From Steroidobacter agaridevorans (GTDB lineage: Bacteria; Pseudomonadota; Gammaproteobacteria; Steroidobacterales; Steroidobacteraceae), in NCBI RefSeq assembly GCF_009932555.1, contig NZ_BLJO01000012.1, positions 117,291 to 181,290 on the forward strand: DNA of 64,000 nucleotides. The letters run 5' to 3'. Below are positions 30,403 through 40,645 of this stretch, piece after piece. The notes beneath the pieces are model-generated. The model had not been told where the DNA came from and did no database searches. It was given only the letters and a program-made list of their open reading frames with translations. Position 1 is the first letter of the stretch. Each line of letters begins with the position of its first letter. Made by a program: the position numbers and the translations under genes.

Positions 30403-31593
30403 ATGAGCAAAGCGGGCCACAAGTCGGTGCACCGATCGAACATTCTGCTGGTCGACGACGAGCGGGCCAATCTGGACGCGCTGGAGGCGGTGCTGGAAGG
30501 TCTGGGACAGAACCTGATCACGGCCTCGCGCGGCGAGCAGGCGCTCAAGTGCGTGCTCGAATATGACTTCGCCGTGATCCTGCTCGACGTGCAGATGCCG
30601 GGAATGAGCGGCATCGAGACCGCTGCGTTGATTCGCGCGCGTGAGCGGTCGCGAGCCACACCGATCATCTTTCTCACGGGCATGATGCGCACGGCCGAGA
30701 TGGTCTTCAGCGGTTACTCGGCGGGCGCGGTGGATTATCTGATGAAGCCGCTGGAACCGGAGGTGTTGCGCGCCAAGGTCGCGGTGTTCGTCGAACTGGA
30801 CAAGGCGCGTCACGAGCTCGAGCAGGAGATCGGCGAGCGCGTGCGAATTGCCGAGCAGGTCACGGAGCTGAACAACGCCTTGCGCGAGAAGAACGACGAT
30901 CTGTCGGCCGCGAACGCCGATCTCGAATCGTTCTGCCATTCGGTCTCGCACGATCTGCGCATGCCGTTGCGTCACATTCATTCGTATGTGTCGATGCTGG
31001 AAGTGTCGGCCGGCGCCAAGCTGAATCCAGAGGAGCGGCGTCACGTGCATACGGTGCAGAAGGCCGCGATGCGCATGACGCGGCTGATCGACGATCTATT
31101 GGCATTCTCACGCATCGGCCGCGCGGCCATGCATCGGCAGCGCATCCGCATGGACGAGTTGATCGACGAAACCTTCCAGGAGCTCGGGCCGGAGTTGAGC
31201 GACCGCCACATCGATTGGGAACGGCATGCCATCCCGGACACCGTGGGCGATCCGCAGCTGATGAAACAAGTCTGGATCAACTTGCTGGCGAACGCCGTGA
31301 AGTACACGAGGCCGCGCGATCCCGCCAAGATCGAGATCGGCGCGGACGTGAGCGGCAATGAAGTCGTATATTACGTCCGCGACAACGGCGTCGGCTTCAA
31401 CATGCAGTATGCCGATCGTCTGTTCGGCGTGTTCCAGCGCCTGCATGCGGAGACGGATTTCGAAGGCACGGGTGTCGGCCTGGCCAACGTCCGGCGTATC
31501 GTGCAGCGTCACGGCGGGCGTACATGGGCGGAAGGCGCCGAAGGGCGCGGTGCGACGGTTTATTTCTCCATGCCCATCGCCGGCAACGCCTGA
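30403..31593 (+). CDS. Receiver-histidine kinase fusion
   Basis: A 396-residue soluble protein. An N-terminal receiver (about 12-130) has DDE near residue 20 and phospho-Asp in VILLDVQMPGMSG. A coiled linker joins it to a HisKA with SHDLRMPLRH (phospho-His near 181) and a HATPase with NLLANAVKYT, DNGVGFNM and GTGVGLA boxes. The C-terminal sequence is of the phytochrome-like kinase type. It follows the CheR-type gene after 25 bases and probably acts in the same phosphorelay. Its 3' end overlaps the convergent hybrid kinase gene by 34 bases. Confidence 0.88.
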   Translation: MSKAGHKSVHRSNILLVDDERANLDALEAVLEGLGQNLITASRGEQALKCVLEYDFAVILLDVQMPGMSGIETAALIRARERSRATPIIFLTGMMRTAEMVFSGYSAGAVDYLMKPLEPEVLRAKVAVFVELDKARHELEQEIGERVRIAEQVTELNNALREKNDDLSAANADLESFCHSVSHDLRMPLRHIHSYVSMLEVSAGAKLNPEERRHVHTVQKAAMRMTRLIDDLLAFSRIGRAAMHRQRIRMDELIDETFQELGPELSDRHIDWERHAIPDTVGDPQLMKQVWINLLANAVKYTRPRDPAKIEIGADVSGNEVVYYVRDNGVGFNMQYADRLFGVFQRLHAETDFEGTGVGLANVRRIVQRHGGRTWAEGAEGRGATVYFSMPIAGNA

Positions 31594-34046
31594 GGCGGGC
31601 ACCAGCGCTGCAACGTTCGCTCGAAGTCGGTCGCGGAGTAGGGCTTGGTGATGTAGTCGTCCATGCCGGCTTCGAGACAACGGTCGCGATCCTGGCTCAT
31701 CGCATTGGCGGTGAGCGCGATGATCGGCGTATGCCGATTCTCCGCCTGCTCACGCTCGCGGATGGCCCGCGTCGCTTCGTAGCCGTCCATCTCCGGCATC
31801 TGGCAATCCATGAAGATGAGATCGTAGTCGTGTTGCGAAGTGCGCTCGCAGGCGATGCGGCCGTTCTCGGCAAATTCCACTTCGCAGCCCAGCTTGGCGA
31901 GCAAGCGCGTCGCAAGCATGCGATTGACGGCATGGTCTTCGACTACCAGCACACGAGGCTGTGACGAGCCCACCGCGCGCCGCTCCGTCGACTCCAGCCG
32001 AGCATCCAGTTTGAGCACTCGATTCGTGCCGGTCGCGTCGCTGCGCTGAGCGAACGGCAGCGTGAACCAGAAGGTCGAGCCGGCGCCGGGCTGGCTCTGC
32101 CCGCCGATCTGGCCGCCCATCAGTTCCACGAGCTGCTTGGAAATCGCCAAACCCAGGCCCGTTCCGCCGTACTTGCGCGTGGTGGACGAGTCCGCTTGCG
32201 TGAATTTGGCGAACAGGCGCGGCAGCTGTTCGGGCGTGATGCCGATGCCCGTGTCTTCCACTGCCATGCGCAGCATCCCATCGACCTCCGAGGCGCGAAT
32301 GGTGACGCGGCCGGCATCGGTGAACTTGATCGCGTTCGAAGCCAGATTCACCAGCACCTGGCGCAGGCGGCCGGCATCGCCGAGGACGATCGCGGACACG
32401 TCCGACGGCCATTGCACGTCGAGCTCCAGATGTTTCTCGGTGGCGCGAGGTTGCAACAAGGCCAGCGCATCCCGGGCGATCTGCCGGGCGTCGACGCGCG
32501 ACAGCTCCAGCGAAATGCGTCCGGCCTCGATGCGCGAAAAATCCAGAATGTCGTCGATGATGGTCATCAGCGCCCGTCCGGAGTCGCGGATGGTGCTGGC
32601 CATCGCCTGCTGCTCGAGTGTCAGCGAGGTCTGCAGCAGCAGATCGGTGAAGCCGATGACGCCATTCATCGGCGTGCGGATCTCGTGGCTCATGGTGGCC
32701 AGGAATTCGCTCTTGGCCTTGCTGGCGTCCTCGGCGGCATTGCGCGCCTGGATCAGCTCGGCTTCGGCGACCTTGAAGGACGTAATGTCCTGATAGGTGC
32801 CCAGCACGCCCCACACTTCGCCACGCGCGTCGATGAGCGGCACCTTGCTGGTGGTGCGCCACTCGGTGTGATCGCCGCGAGCGAGCTGGTGCACGTGGTT
32901 CAGCACCGGCTGGCGATGTTCCATCACTTGTCGGTCCTGCGAGCCGTCGGGCTGAGCGCCGGCCCACGGCACTTCCTGGTCCGTCTTGCCGGCGATGTCG
33001 TCGAAGCCAACGTCGGCTTTGAAGTTGCGATTCGCGCCGAGGAAGCGGCCGTCGCGATCTTTCCAGAACACTCGTTGCGGCAGCAGGTCGATGACGGTTT
33101 TCAGCAGCGCCTCGGATTGCTCCGCCTGGCGCATGGCCTGCTTCAGTTGTGAGATTTCGATGGCCGTGCCGGAGATGCGCAACGCCAGGCCGTTCTGGTC
33201 GCGCTTGTTCACCGAGCCGCGCAACAACAGCGACACCCAGTGGCCGTCCTTGTGGCGCATGCGGGCCTCGCTCTCGAAGAACGGCGTCTCGCCCTGGCAA
33301 TGTCGATCGATCTGATGCAGCGTGACGGTGAGATCGTCCGGGTGCATGGCGCTATTCCACGCGTCCCGCGGAATGTGCACAGCTTCGTCCGGCGTATAAC
33401 CGAACATCGGGCCCCAGTTGCCGTCGAACTCCACCGAGTCGCGCACCAGATCCCAGTCCCACAGGCAGACACCGGAGCCGTCGATGGCCCGCGCGTGTCG
33501 TTCGCGCAGCTGAGCCAACAGCGCTTCGGCCTGCTTGCGGGCCGTGATATCGACACACACCGAGGTGTACCGGATGACCCGGCCGGAGCTGTCGGTGGAG
33601 GGGATGATGGTGATGTCCAGCCAGAAGTGATCGCCGTTCTTGGCCCGGTTCCGGATCTCGCCGCGCCAGGGGTGGCCGGTGGCGATGTTCCGGTACATGT
33701 CCATGAAGAACTTGCGGGGATGGTGCCCCGAGTTGATCACGTTGTGATTGCGGCCGATCAGCTCCTCGCGCGCATAGCCGCTGAGGTAGCAGAACAGCTC
33801 ATTGACATGGGTGATCCGGCCGCTGGCGTCGGTGCTCGAGACGATGCTGCAACTGTTGAGCACCTCGAGGTCGCTTTCCAATTCCTGGACGCGCCTGCGC
33901 AGCCCGCCCACGAAGGGACGAGCCAGCAACGAGCACAGCAGCTGCAGGGGCCGATACCAGGTCCGCGGCAGGGGCTTGCCCTGCGATTGCGTGTGCCGGC
34001 GGTCGCGGGAGAGCGGGCCGGCACCGATTAAGGCGGACAGTGGCAT
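31560..34046 (-). CDS. Soluble PAS-PAS-PAS hybrid histidine kinase
   Basis: An 828-residue protein without a clear membrane segment. Three PAS/PAC units span about 60-175 (with GRNHNVINSGHHP, like energy-taxis and redox PAS), 185-310 and 315-430. HisKA has MSHEIRTPMNGVIGF (phospho-His near 451), and HATPase (about 560-680) has NLASNAIKFT, DTGIGI and GTGLGLA. The C-terminal receiver (about 700-820) has LIFMDCQMPEMDG. The first PAS resembles those sensing oxygen or redox state, but no heme or flavin ligand can be proven. It converges on the receiver-kinase gene with 34 bases of overlap. Confidence 0.9.
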   Translation of the reverse strand: MPLSALIGAGPLSRDRRHTQSQGKPLPRTWYRPLQLLCSLLARPFVGGLRRRVQELESDLEVLNSCSIVSSTDASGRITHVNELFCYLSGYAREELIGRNHNVINSGHHPRKFFMDMYRNIATGHPWRGEIRNRAKNGDHFWLDITIIPSTDSSGRVIRYTSVCVDITARKQAEALLAQLRERHARAIDGSGVCLWDWDLVRDSVEFDGNWGPMFGYTPDEAVHIPRDAWNSAMHPDDLTVTLHQIDRHCQGETPFFESEARMRHKDGHWVSLLLRGSVNKRDQNGLALRISGTAIEISQLKQAMRQAEQSEALLKTVIDLLPQRVFWKDRDGRFLGANRNFKADVGFDDIAGKTDQEVPWAGAQPDGSQDRQVMEHRQPVLNHVHQLARGDHTEWRTTSKVPLIDARGEVWGVLGTYQDITSFKVAEAELIQARNAAEDASKAKSEFLATMSHEIRTPMNGVIGFTDLLLQTSLTLEQQAMASTIRDSGRALMTIIDDILDFSRIEAGRISLELSRVDARQIARDALALLQPRATEKHLELDVQWPSDVSAIVLGDAGRLRQVLVNLASNAIKFTDAGRVTIRASEVDGMLRMAVEDTGIGITPEQLPRLFAKFTQADSSTTRKYGGTGLGLAISKQLVELMGGQIGGQSQPGAGSTFWFTLPFAQRSDATGTNRVLKLDARLESTERRAVGSSQPRVLVVEDHAVNRMLATRLLAKLGCEVEFAENGRIACERTSQHDYDLIFMDCQMPEMDGYEATRAIREREQAENRHTPIIALTANAMSQDRDRCLEAGMDDYITKPYSATDFERTLQRWCPPQALPAMGMEK

Positions 34047-34287
34047 ACAAAGGACTATCCGACAGAATGCGCGACATCAGTACGTGCCGCTGTCACATCG
34101 GCTCATTATGAATAACAAGTCCGAGCCAGGATTAAGCAATGGTCTTATGCCGGGACGAGGGTGGCGCACGAGCAGCAAGCAGTCACTACGGACTGACACT
34201 TAGGTAGTCCGGAACACTCTTTGTTTGTTCGGCGGCGCGCTGCCGCATAATCTCGCGGGGCATCGCCTACTCAAAGGAACATTTTCG

Positions 34288-35934
34288 ATGATCGCGCTTC
34301 TGGAGGCTCATCGCGCCGGCTTGCTGGGACGCGCCCATTGGGCACGGAACATTGTTTCCGGCATCGTCGTCGGCGTGGTTGCCCTGCCGCTGGCCATGGC
34401 ATTCGCCATCGCCTCGGGCGCCAAGCCCGAGCAGGGGCTGTACACGGCCATCGTGGCCGGCCTGCTGGTCTCGGCGTTTGGCGGCAGCCGGCTGCAGATC
34501 GCCGGGCCGACCGGGGCGTTCATCGTCATCCTGTCGGGAGTGACGGCTGAACACGGTATCGACGGCCTGCAGATCGCGACTTTGCTGGCCGGCGTGATGC
34601 TGCTGTTACTCGGCATCGCGCGGCTGGGCGCCATCATCAAATTCATTCCCGATCCGGTGATCCTGGGATTCACCGCGGGCATCGCCGTCGTCATCTGGAC
34701 CGGCCAGTGGCGCGATTTCTTCGGGCTGCCCGGCGTGACCGGCCAGCACTTCCACGAGAAGCTCTGGCATACGTTGCAGGTGCTGCCGCAGGCACACCTG
34801 GGAACGACGGCGCTGGCCGCCGCGACGCTGCTGATCGTGCTGTTCGCGCCGCGCCTGTCTTTTCTCAAGCGGGTCCCCGGTCCGCTTCTCGGGCTGCTGT
34901 TCGCCACGATCGTGCAGGCGACGTTTCATATCGATGGCGTGGCGACGATCGGGTCGGCGTTCGGCGGCATTCCTCGAGGTTTGCCGACGCTGCAGATGCC
35001 GGAGATCACGGCGGATCGTGTAATCGAGCTGATCGGGCCCGCGTTTACTATCGCGATGCTGGGTGCGATCGAATCCCTCTTATCCGCTGTGGTCGCGGAC
35101 GGCATGGCGGGGACGCGTCACGATTCGAATCAGGAACTGATCGGACAGGGCATCGCGAATATAGCCGCGCCATTGTTCGGCGGTTTCGCCGCGACCGGCG
35201 CGCTCGCGCGAACAGCGACGAACGTGCGCAATGGCGGCTCCAGCCCGCTTGCGGGCATCGTGCATGCGCTGACGCTGGTGCTCATCGTGCTCGCACTCGC
35301 GCCCCTGGCTGTGCACATTCCGTTAGCGGCGCTTGCGGCCATCCTGTTCGTCGTGGCCTGGAACATGAGCGAAGCCGGCCACGTCATCAAGATGGTTCGA
35401 CGGGCGCCGACGGCCGATGTGGTGGTGCTGGCGCTGACATTCGGTCTCACCGTGTTCGTCGACCTGGTGGTCGCGGTCAACATCGGTGTGATCGTCGCGG
35501 TCCTGCATTTCCTGCGCCGGATGGCGAGCAGCGTGGAGGTGCAACAGCAGACTCATCAGGACTTGAGCCGCGAGTTCGCGCATCGGGGCCTGACTTTCCC
35601 GCCCGGAATACTGGCGTTCGCCGTGGAAGGGCCGTTTTTTTTCGGCGCCGTCGAGAATTTCGAGCGGGCGCTGGCGGCCACCCGCACCGATCCGGAAGTG
35701 CTGATCATCCGATTGCGCTGGGTGCCGTTCATGGACATCACCGGTCTGCAGACGCTGGAAGAAGTCATCCGCGATCTGCATCGGCGTAAAGTGCGCGTGA
35801 TGCTGACCGGAGCCAATGAGCGCGTCGCCGGCAAGCTGCACCGGGCCGGCATTGTCGATCTGATCGGCGGCGAAAACTTCTGTGAGAATCTGGAGCAGGC
35901 GCTGGCGCGCTTGAACTCTGCCCCGGCTCAGTGA
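34288..35934 (+). CDS. SulP family anion transporter with STAS domain
   Basis: A 548-residue inner-membrane transporter. The start at 34288 follows AAAGGA at 34274-34279 and gives the usual short N-terminus before GRAHWARNIVSGIVVGVVALP. About 10-12 hydrophobic helices fill residues 25-420, with the SulP signatures GLYTAIVAGL and a GPTGAF loop. A C-terminal STAS domain (about 435-545) includes FMDITGLQTLEEVI. Members carry sulfate, bicarbonate or other anions, and the substrate cannot be assigned by eye. Its stop overlaps the convergent TauE-like gene by 7 bases. Confidence 0.9.
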   Translation: MIALLEAHRAGLLGRAHWARNIVSGIVVGVVALPLAMAFAIASGAKPEQGLYTAIVAGLLVSAFGGSRLQIAGPTGAFIVILSGVTAEHGIDGLQIATLLAGVMLLLLGIARLGAIIKFIPDPVILGFTAGIAVVIWTGQWRDFFGLPGVTGQHFHEKLWHTLQVLPQAHLGTTALAAATLLIVLFAPRLSFLKRVPGPLLGLLFATIVQATFHIDGVATIGSAFGGIPRGLPTLQMPEITADRVIELIGPAFTIAMLGAIESLLSAVVADGMAGTRHDSNQELIGQGIANIAAPLFGGFAATGALARTATNVRNGGSSPLAGIVHALTLVLIVLALAPLAVHIPLAALAAILFVVAWNMSEAGHVIKMVRRAPTADVVVLALTFGLTVFVDLVVAVNIGVIVAVLHFLRRMASSVEVQQQTHQDLSREFAHRGLTFPPGILAFAVEGPFFFGAVENFERALAATRTDPEVLIIRLRWVPFMDITGLQTLEEVIRDLHRRKVRVMLTGANERVAGKLHRAGIVDLIGGENFCENLEQALARLNSAPAQ

Positions 35935-36656
35935 TGATGCACGTGGCCGGATGCCGGTATCGACACCCAGATCATCCAGGCGCCAAACAACAGCAGTAGC
36001 GCGCCGCTGGCGAAGCGCGGCCAACGGCTCTTGAGGAAGCGTTGCATCTGCGAGGCGAGCACACTGCTCGTCAACATGGAGGGCAGCGTGCCGAGGCCAA
36101 AGACGAACAGAATCGCTGCTCCATTCAACGCATGCCCGCCGAGCGCGGCAAACAACAACATCGAATAGACGAGGCCACACGGCAGCCAGCCCCATAAAAA
36201 GCCGAGCGCGATCGCTCGAGTGTGTCCGGTCAATTTGCCGGCCCCGAGCGTGAACGGCTGCAGGCGGCGCCAGAATTTCGCGCCGAACGTTTCCAGCCAT
36301 CGCAGCGGATTCCAGGGCGACAGGATGCGCAGGGCGATCAACATCAACAGCACGCCGCTGGCAATGCGCAACGCGGCTCCGATGCGCGCGAGATCCAGCA
36401 CTGCTTGCAGCGTCGCGCCGATCAAACCGCAAATCGCGCCGGCCGTCGCATATCCACTGAGACGACCTACATGGTAGGAGAGGGCGTTGCCGAACGCCGC
36501 GCCGGGGCTCGTCGCGGTGACGCGAGATCGCATGCCCAGAGCGCCTGCCAATCCTCCGCACATGGCGAAACAATGAGCGCTGCCGGCAACACCGGCGACG
36601 AACGCGGCGGAAAGGCCGATGGCGGCGCTCGCGTCAGGCATCGCCAGGCGATTCAT
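35928..36656 (-). CDS. TauE/SafE-like membrane protein of the cbb3 cluster
   Basis: A 242-residue protein with about six membrane segments, an AHCFAMCGGL motif in the first helix, LPCGLVYSMLL in the middle and a His-rich C-terminus (HVHHH). Paired Cys in the helices and the location right after ccoS fit the DsbD-like/heavy-metal-linked family usually found beside cbb3 oxidase genes. A role in copper handling for the oxidase is an inference. The start overlaps the end of ccoS by 23 bases, so they are cotranscribed. Confidence 0.82.
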   Translation of the reverse strand: MNRLAMPDASAAIGLSAAFVAGVAGSAHCFAMCGGLAGALGMRSRVTATSPGAAFGNALSYHVGRLSGYATAGAICGLIGATLQAVLDLARIGAALRIASGVLLMLIALRILSPWNPLRWLETFGAKFWRRLQPFTLGAGKLTGHTRAIALGFLWGWLPCGLVYSMLLFAALGGHALNGAAILFVFGLGTLPSMLTSSVLASQMQRFLKSRWPRFASGALLLLFGAWMIWVSIPASGHVHHH

Positions 36657-36801
36657 TTGTTGGCGGCTCGTCGCGCAGGGCGTCCCAGCCCGGCGATTCG
36701 AGATCGTCGAACTGCCCGGCGTTCACTGCCCAGAAGAAGCCCCAGCCCGCGAAGATCACCAGCGCCAGGCTCAACGGAATCAGAACGAACAGAATGCTCA
36801 T
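36634..36801 (-). CDS. ccoS: cbb3 oxidase maturation protein CcoS
   Basis: A 55-residue protein with a single N-terminal membrane helix (about 3-26: LFVLIPLSLALVIFAGWGFF) followed by the AVNAGQFDDLESPGW block typical of CcoS/FixS. It helps insert cofactors into the cbb3 oxidase. Its ATG overlaps the stop of ccoI (ATGA) and its 3' end overlaps the TauE-like gene. Confidence 0.9.
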   Translation of the reverse strand: MSILFVLIPLSLALVIFAGWGFFWAVNAGQFDDLESPGWDALRDEPPTNESPGDA

Positions 36802-39251
36802 GCCGTCGTCTCCCGAAGATGAGCGGATGTAACCACCGGTGACGCAGCGGTGTGTCGAGCTCCACGCGGCAGCAGCCGAGTCGAGTTCAACATCACGGCG
36901 ACCGAGCTGAGGGACATGCCCAGCGCCGCGAGCCACGGCGGGATGAATCCCAGCGCCGCCAGCGGTATCGAGCCCAGATTGTAGATCGCCGCCCACAGCA
37001 GATTCTGTTTTGCGATCCGCAGTGTGCGTCGAGCGAGCAGAACGGCTTCGGGAAGCGCCGCCAGGTTGTCGCTGACCAGAACGAGCCCGGCACTCGCATG
37101 CGCCAGCGCCGAGCCTCGCCCCATGGCGATAGAAACATCCGCCGCACCCAGGACCGGCGCATCGTTGACGCCATCGCCAATGACGGCGACCCGCCTGCCT
37201 TGCTTCTGAAGGTTGAGCACGTGGGTGAGCTTCTGTTTCGCCGAGTGGCGGGCGAATTGCTCTGTAATGCCACATTGGCGAGCTATGGACTGCACGGCTT
37301 CGGAGCCGTCGCCACTGAGGATCTGAGGTTCGATGTTCAACGAGCGAAGCTGACTCACGGCGCTGGCGGCGGCCGGGCGCAGCGAGTCGGTGAGCTCGAA
37401 CCACGCGAGCGCGCGTTGCTCGTCGGCGAGCATGATGACGCTGCCTGTCAACGCTGTGGGCTGCTGCTGCTCCCGACAAAGCTCGGCAACAAAGTCCGGC
37501 GAGCCGATGCGATACAGGCGGCCCCCGATTCGCCCTTGCACGCCGCGGCCGGCGATCGTTTGCATGTCCTCGACCGTGCCTTGGTCGAGATAAGGCGCGA
37601 ACGCGCGAGCCAAGGGATGTTCCGATGCTTGTTCGAGCAGCGCCGCCGTGTGCAGGCATTGCTGTTCGCTGAGACCGGCGAGCGCGATGCATCGGGAGAT
37701 TCGCAGTTCGCCTTGCGTCAGCGTGCCGGTCTTGTCGAAGACGATATGGTCCACTTTGGCCAGGCTCTCGAGCGCATCGGGATCGGTCAGCAGGATACCG
37801 TGGCGCCCGAGGGTCGCGGTCGCTGAAGCCAGCGCCGCAGGCGTCGCGATCGCGAACGCGCACGGGCAGGCGACGACCAGCACGGCGAGTGTCGCAGCGA
37901 AGGCTTGTGACGGATCGATCGCCAGCCATGCGGCGCAGGTCAGCCCGGCCCCGATCAGCACATAGCCGAGAAACCTGGCGGCCGCCGAGTCGGCATTGCG
38001 CGCCAGCGCCGGCTTGTACGTTTGGGCCCGCTGCATGAGCGCGACGATGTGAGATAGCGCTGTGTCCGTGCCCAGAGCCGTGATCGCGATGCTGATCGGG
38101 CCGTCGACATTGATAGTGCCCGCGACCACTCGCTGGCCGATCTTCCGATGTACCGGCAGCGATTCGCCCGTCAGCATGGCTTCATCGATGTGCGCGTCCG
38201 CGTCGAGCAATTTACCGTCCGCCGGCAATACCTCGCCTCGACGCACCTGGATCACACCGCCGAGGAGCAGCGATGTCACGGGCACATCTTCGATACCGTT
38301 TGCGCCGACTCGGTGGGCAATGGAAGGCAATTGCCTCGCGAGCGCATCGGTAACACCCGCCGTGTGCTGACGAACGCTCATCTGCACGAAGCGGCCCAGC
38401 GTCAGGAAGAAGATGAACATGGTGACCGAGTCGAAATAGACTTCGCCGCCTGCGCCGCTGAAGGTGTTCCAGACGCTGGCGCCATAGGCGAGCACCAGCG
38501 CGATGCTCACCGGTACGTCCATGCCGATCGAGCGGCTGCGCACGCTGTTCCATGCGCTCGACAGGATCGGCGCGCCGGCGTAGAACATGACCGGTGTCGC
38601 GACCAGCAGGCTGACCATGCGGAAGTAGCTGAGCAGTCGCGGCTCCATGATTTCGTTCGCCAGCTCGGCCGAATAGACCGCGACCGCGAACATCATCACC
38701 TGCATCATGCCAAAGCCCGCGACGGCCAGACGCTTGAGGCTATCGCGCCGCTCCTCGCGAAGCGCCTGCGTGACGGTTTCGTCTGTGACCGGATGCGGCA
38801 CATAGCCGAGCTGCGCGATGGTGCGCATGATGTCGGCTAGATTCAGTTGGGCATTGTTCCAGATTACGCTGGCGCGGCCCGTGGCGGCGTTGACACTCAC
38901 ATCGTGTACACCGCCGAGCCGTCGCAAGACCTGATCGATCAGCCAGCTGCACGCCGAGCAGCGCAGCCCTTCGATGAGCAGCGTGACCGACGTTTGTTCC
39001 TTGGACGTCCGAGTGAACTGGGCGGCGAACTGTGGATCGGCGTAGACGCGCCACTTATCGCTCTGACTGCCGTCGCCAGGTCGAACGGAACTGCCGTCGC
39101 GATAACGATAGAAATCACCGAGGCCCGTGCCAGCGATCAGCTCCGCAACTGCCTGGCACCCACTGCAGCACACTGGTTCGTCGCGTTGCTCGACGCGAGC
39201 AACTAGCGTCGATCCGCGCAAAGGCTCGCCGCAGTGGAAACAAACGTTCAT
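36798..39251 (-). CDS. ccoI: Copper-type P1B ATPase CcoI/FixI
   Basis: An 817-residue heavy-metal P-type ATPase needed for copper supply to the cbb3 oxidase. An N-terminal Cys-rich region (C4-x2-C7, then C28, C29, C32), as seen in FixI proteins, precedes an HMA domain with CSAC at 98-101. Membrane CPC near 463, phosphorylation DKTGTLT near 505 and GDGVNDAPVL in the hinge are intact. It overlaps ccoG (start) and ccoS (end) by four bases each, so all three are translationally coupled. CcoH is missing from its usual place between ccoG and ccoI. Confidence 0.93.
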   Translation of the reverse strand: MNVCFHCGEPLRGSTLVARVEQRDEPVCCSGCQAVAELIAGTGLGDFYRYRDGSSVRPGDGSQSDKWRVYADPQFAAQFTRTSKEQTSVTLLIEGLRCSACSWLIDQVLRRLGGVHDVSVNAATGRASVIWNNAQLNLADIMRTIAQLGYVPHPVTDETVTQALREERRDSLKRLAVAGFGMMQVMMFAVAVYSAELANEIMEPRLLSYFRMVSLLVATPVMFYAGAPILSSAWNSVRSRSIGMDVPVSIALVLAYGASVWNTFSGAGGEVYFDSVTMFIFFLTLGRFVQMSVRQHTAGVTDALARQLPSIAHRVGANGIEDVPVTSLLLGGVIQVRRGEVLPADGKLLDADAHIDEAMLTGESLPVHRKIGQRVVAGTINVDGPISIAITALGTDTALSHIVALMQRAQTYKPALARNADSAAARFLGYVLIGAGLTCAAWLAIDPSQAFAATLAVLVVACPCAFAIATPAALASATATLGRHGILLTDPDALESLAKVDHIVFDKTGTLTQGELRISRCIALAGLSEQQCLHTAALLEQASEHPLARAFAPYLDQGTVEDMQTIAGRGVQGRIGGRLYRIGSPDFVAELCREQQQPTALTGSVIMLADEQRALAWFELTDSLRPAAASAVSQLRSLNIEPQILSGDGSEAVQSIARQCGITEQFARHSAKQKLTHVLNLQKQGRRVAVIGDGVNDAPVLGAADVSIAMGRGSALAHASAGLVLVSDNLAALPEAVLLARRTLRIAKQNLLWAAIYNLGSIPLAALGFIPPWLAALGMSLSSVAVMLNSTRLLPRGARHTAASPVVTSAHLRETTA

Positions 39252-40645
39252 CGGGCCGCCGGGGCGATGAATCTCGCCTTGGAGCGGGCTTCGATGGCGC
39301 CGTCGTCGGAGCGAGCCACGATCTGAATGTCCCGGCCACCGCTGATCGCGCTGCTGGGCGCACGAATGCGGACGGCTGCGCTCACGACTTCACCGGCGCC
39401 GACGCGTTGCAGCTCGCGATCGGTATCTACAGTGACGCCATCGATGCCTTCAGCCGTGACGCGCAGCGCGTGCTCGCGCGTGTCCTTGTTGATGAAACGG
39501 ATCGTGTAGACGTTTTCGATCAGCCCGCCTTCGATGGGGCGATACAGGGCGTTGCGGTCGCGGAGCACGTCGACTTCGATCAGATGACGATTCGCGACGG
39601 CGACGCCGAAGCCGACGATCAATGCCAGCAGCACCGAGCCGTAGATGACCGTGCGCGGCCGGACGACGCGAGTGGGTTTGTTATCCATGGCGTTCTGCGT
39701 CGTGTATCGAACCAGCCCACGCGGGTAGTTCATCTTGTCCATCACGCTGTCGCAGGCGTCGATGCAGGCGGCGCAGGCGATGCACTCCATCTGCAGGCCC
39801 TGGCGAATGTCGATGCCGGTCGGACACGCCTGCACGCACAGCTTGCAATCGATGCAGTCGCCGAGACCTTTGCTCTTGGGGTCGACGCCACGCGCACGAG
39901 AGCCGCGCGGGTCGCCGCGCTTGGCGTCATAAGAGATAACGAGAGTGTTCCTGTCGAACATCGCGCCTTGGAAGCGCGCATACGGACACATGTATTTGCA
40001 GACCTGCTCTCGCATGTAGCCCGCGTTGCCGTAGGTCGCGAAGCCGTAGAACAGAATCCAGAACAGCTCCCAGCCGCCGAGCGTCGCCGTCCAAACCGAA
40101 TCCGTGAGCACACGCACCGGTGTGAAGTAGCCGACGAAGGTATAGCCGGTGTAGAGCGCGAACGACACCCACAGCAGCTGCTTGCCGGTCTTGCGAGCGA
40201 CCTTATTCAACGACCATCCGGCCTGATCCAAACGCATGCGCTGCTGCCGATTGCCTTCGGTCCAGCGTTCCATCCAGACGAAGATCTCGGTCCAGACGGT
40301 TTGCGGACAGGCGTAGCCGCACCACAAACGGCCGGCCAGCGCGGTGAAGAAGAACAAAGACAGGGCGGCGATGATGAGCAGCCAGCTCAGCAGGAAGAAG
40401 TCCTGCGGAAAGAACGTCAGCCCGAAGATATAGAACTTGCGCGCCGGCAGATCGAACAGCACGGCTTGCCGGCCCTCCCACTGCAGCCAGGGCAGGGCGT
40501 AGAACAACCCGAGCAGCGCGATGGTGGCGGCGACGCGCAGCCGGTTGAAGCGTCCCTCGACCTCACGCGGATAGACCTTCTGATGAGCAACATAAAGACT
40601 GCCGTCATTGTTGACGGGCGGCTGCAGCGGGCGGGCGGCGTTCAT
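39248..40645 (-). CDS. ccoG: cbb3 oxidase maturation ferredoxin CcoG
   Basis: A 465-residue membrane protein of the FixG/CcoG family, a polyferredoxin that reduces copper(II) for the oxidase. About five membrane segments span residues 35-350. Cys motifs are WCGYACPQTVW and EQVCKYMCPY in the membrane part, then CIDCKLCVQACPTG and CIACAACIDACD as two 4Fe-4S sites. An Ig-like C-terminal domain (about 360-460) completes it. Start at 40645 (MNAARPLQPP) is preferred; the frame is open upstream. It overlaps both the small membrane ORF and ccoI by four bases. Confidence 0.92.
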   Translation of the reverse strand: MNAARPLQPPVNNDGSLYVAHQKVYPREVEGRFNRLRVAATIALLGLFYALPWLQWEGRQAVLFDLPARKFYIFGLTFFPQDFFLLSWLLIIAALSLFFFTALAGRLWCGYACPQTVWTEIFVWMERWTEGNRQQRMRLDQAGWSLNKVARKTGKQLLWVSFALYTGYTFVGYFTPVRVLTDSVWTATLGGWELFWILFYGFATYGNAGYMREQVCKYMCPYARFQGAMFDRNTLVISYDAKRGDPRGSRARGVDPKSKGLGDCIDCKLCVQACPTGIDIRQGLQMECIACAACIDACDSVMDKMNYPRGLVRYTTQNAMDNKPTRVVRPRTVIYGSVLLALIVGFGVAVANRHLIEVDVLRDRNALYRPIEGGLIENVYTIRFINKDTREHALRVTAEGIDGVTVDTDRELQRVGAGEVVSAAVRIRAPSSAISGGRDIQIVARSDDGAIEARSKARFIAPAAR

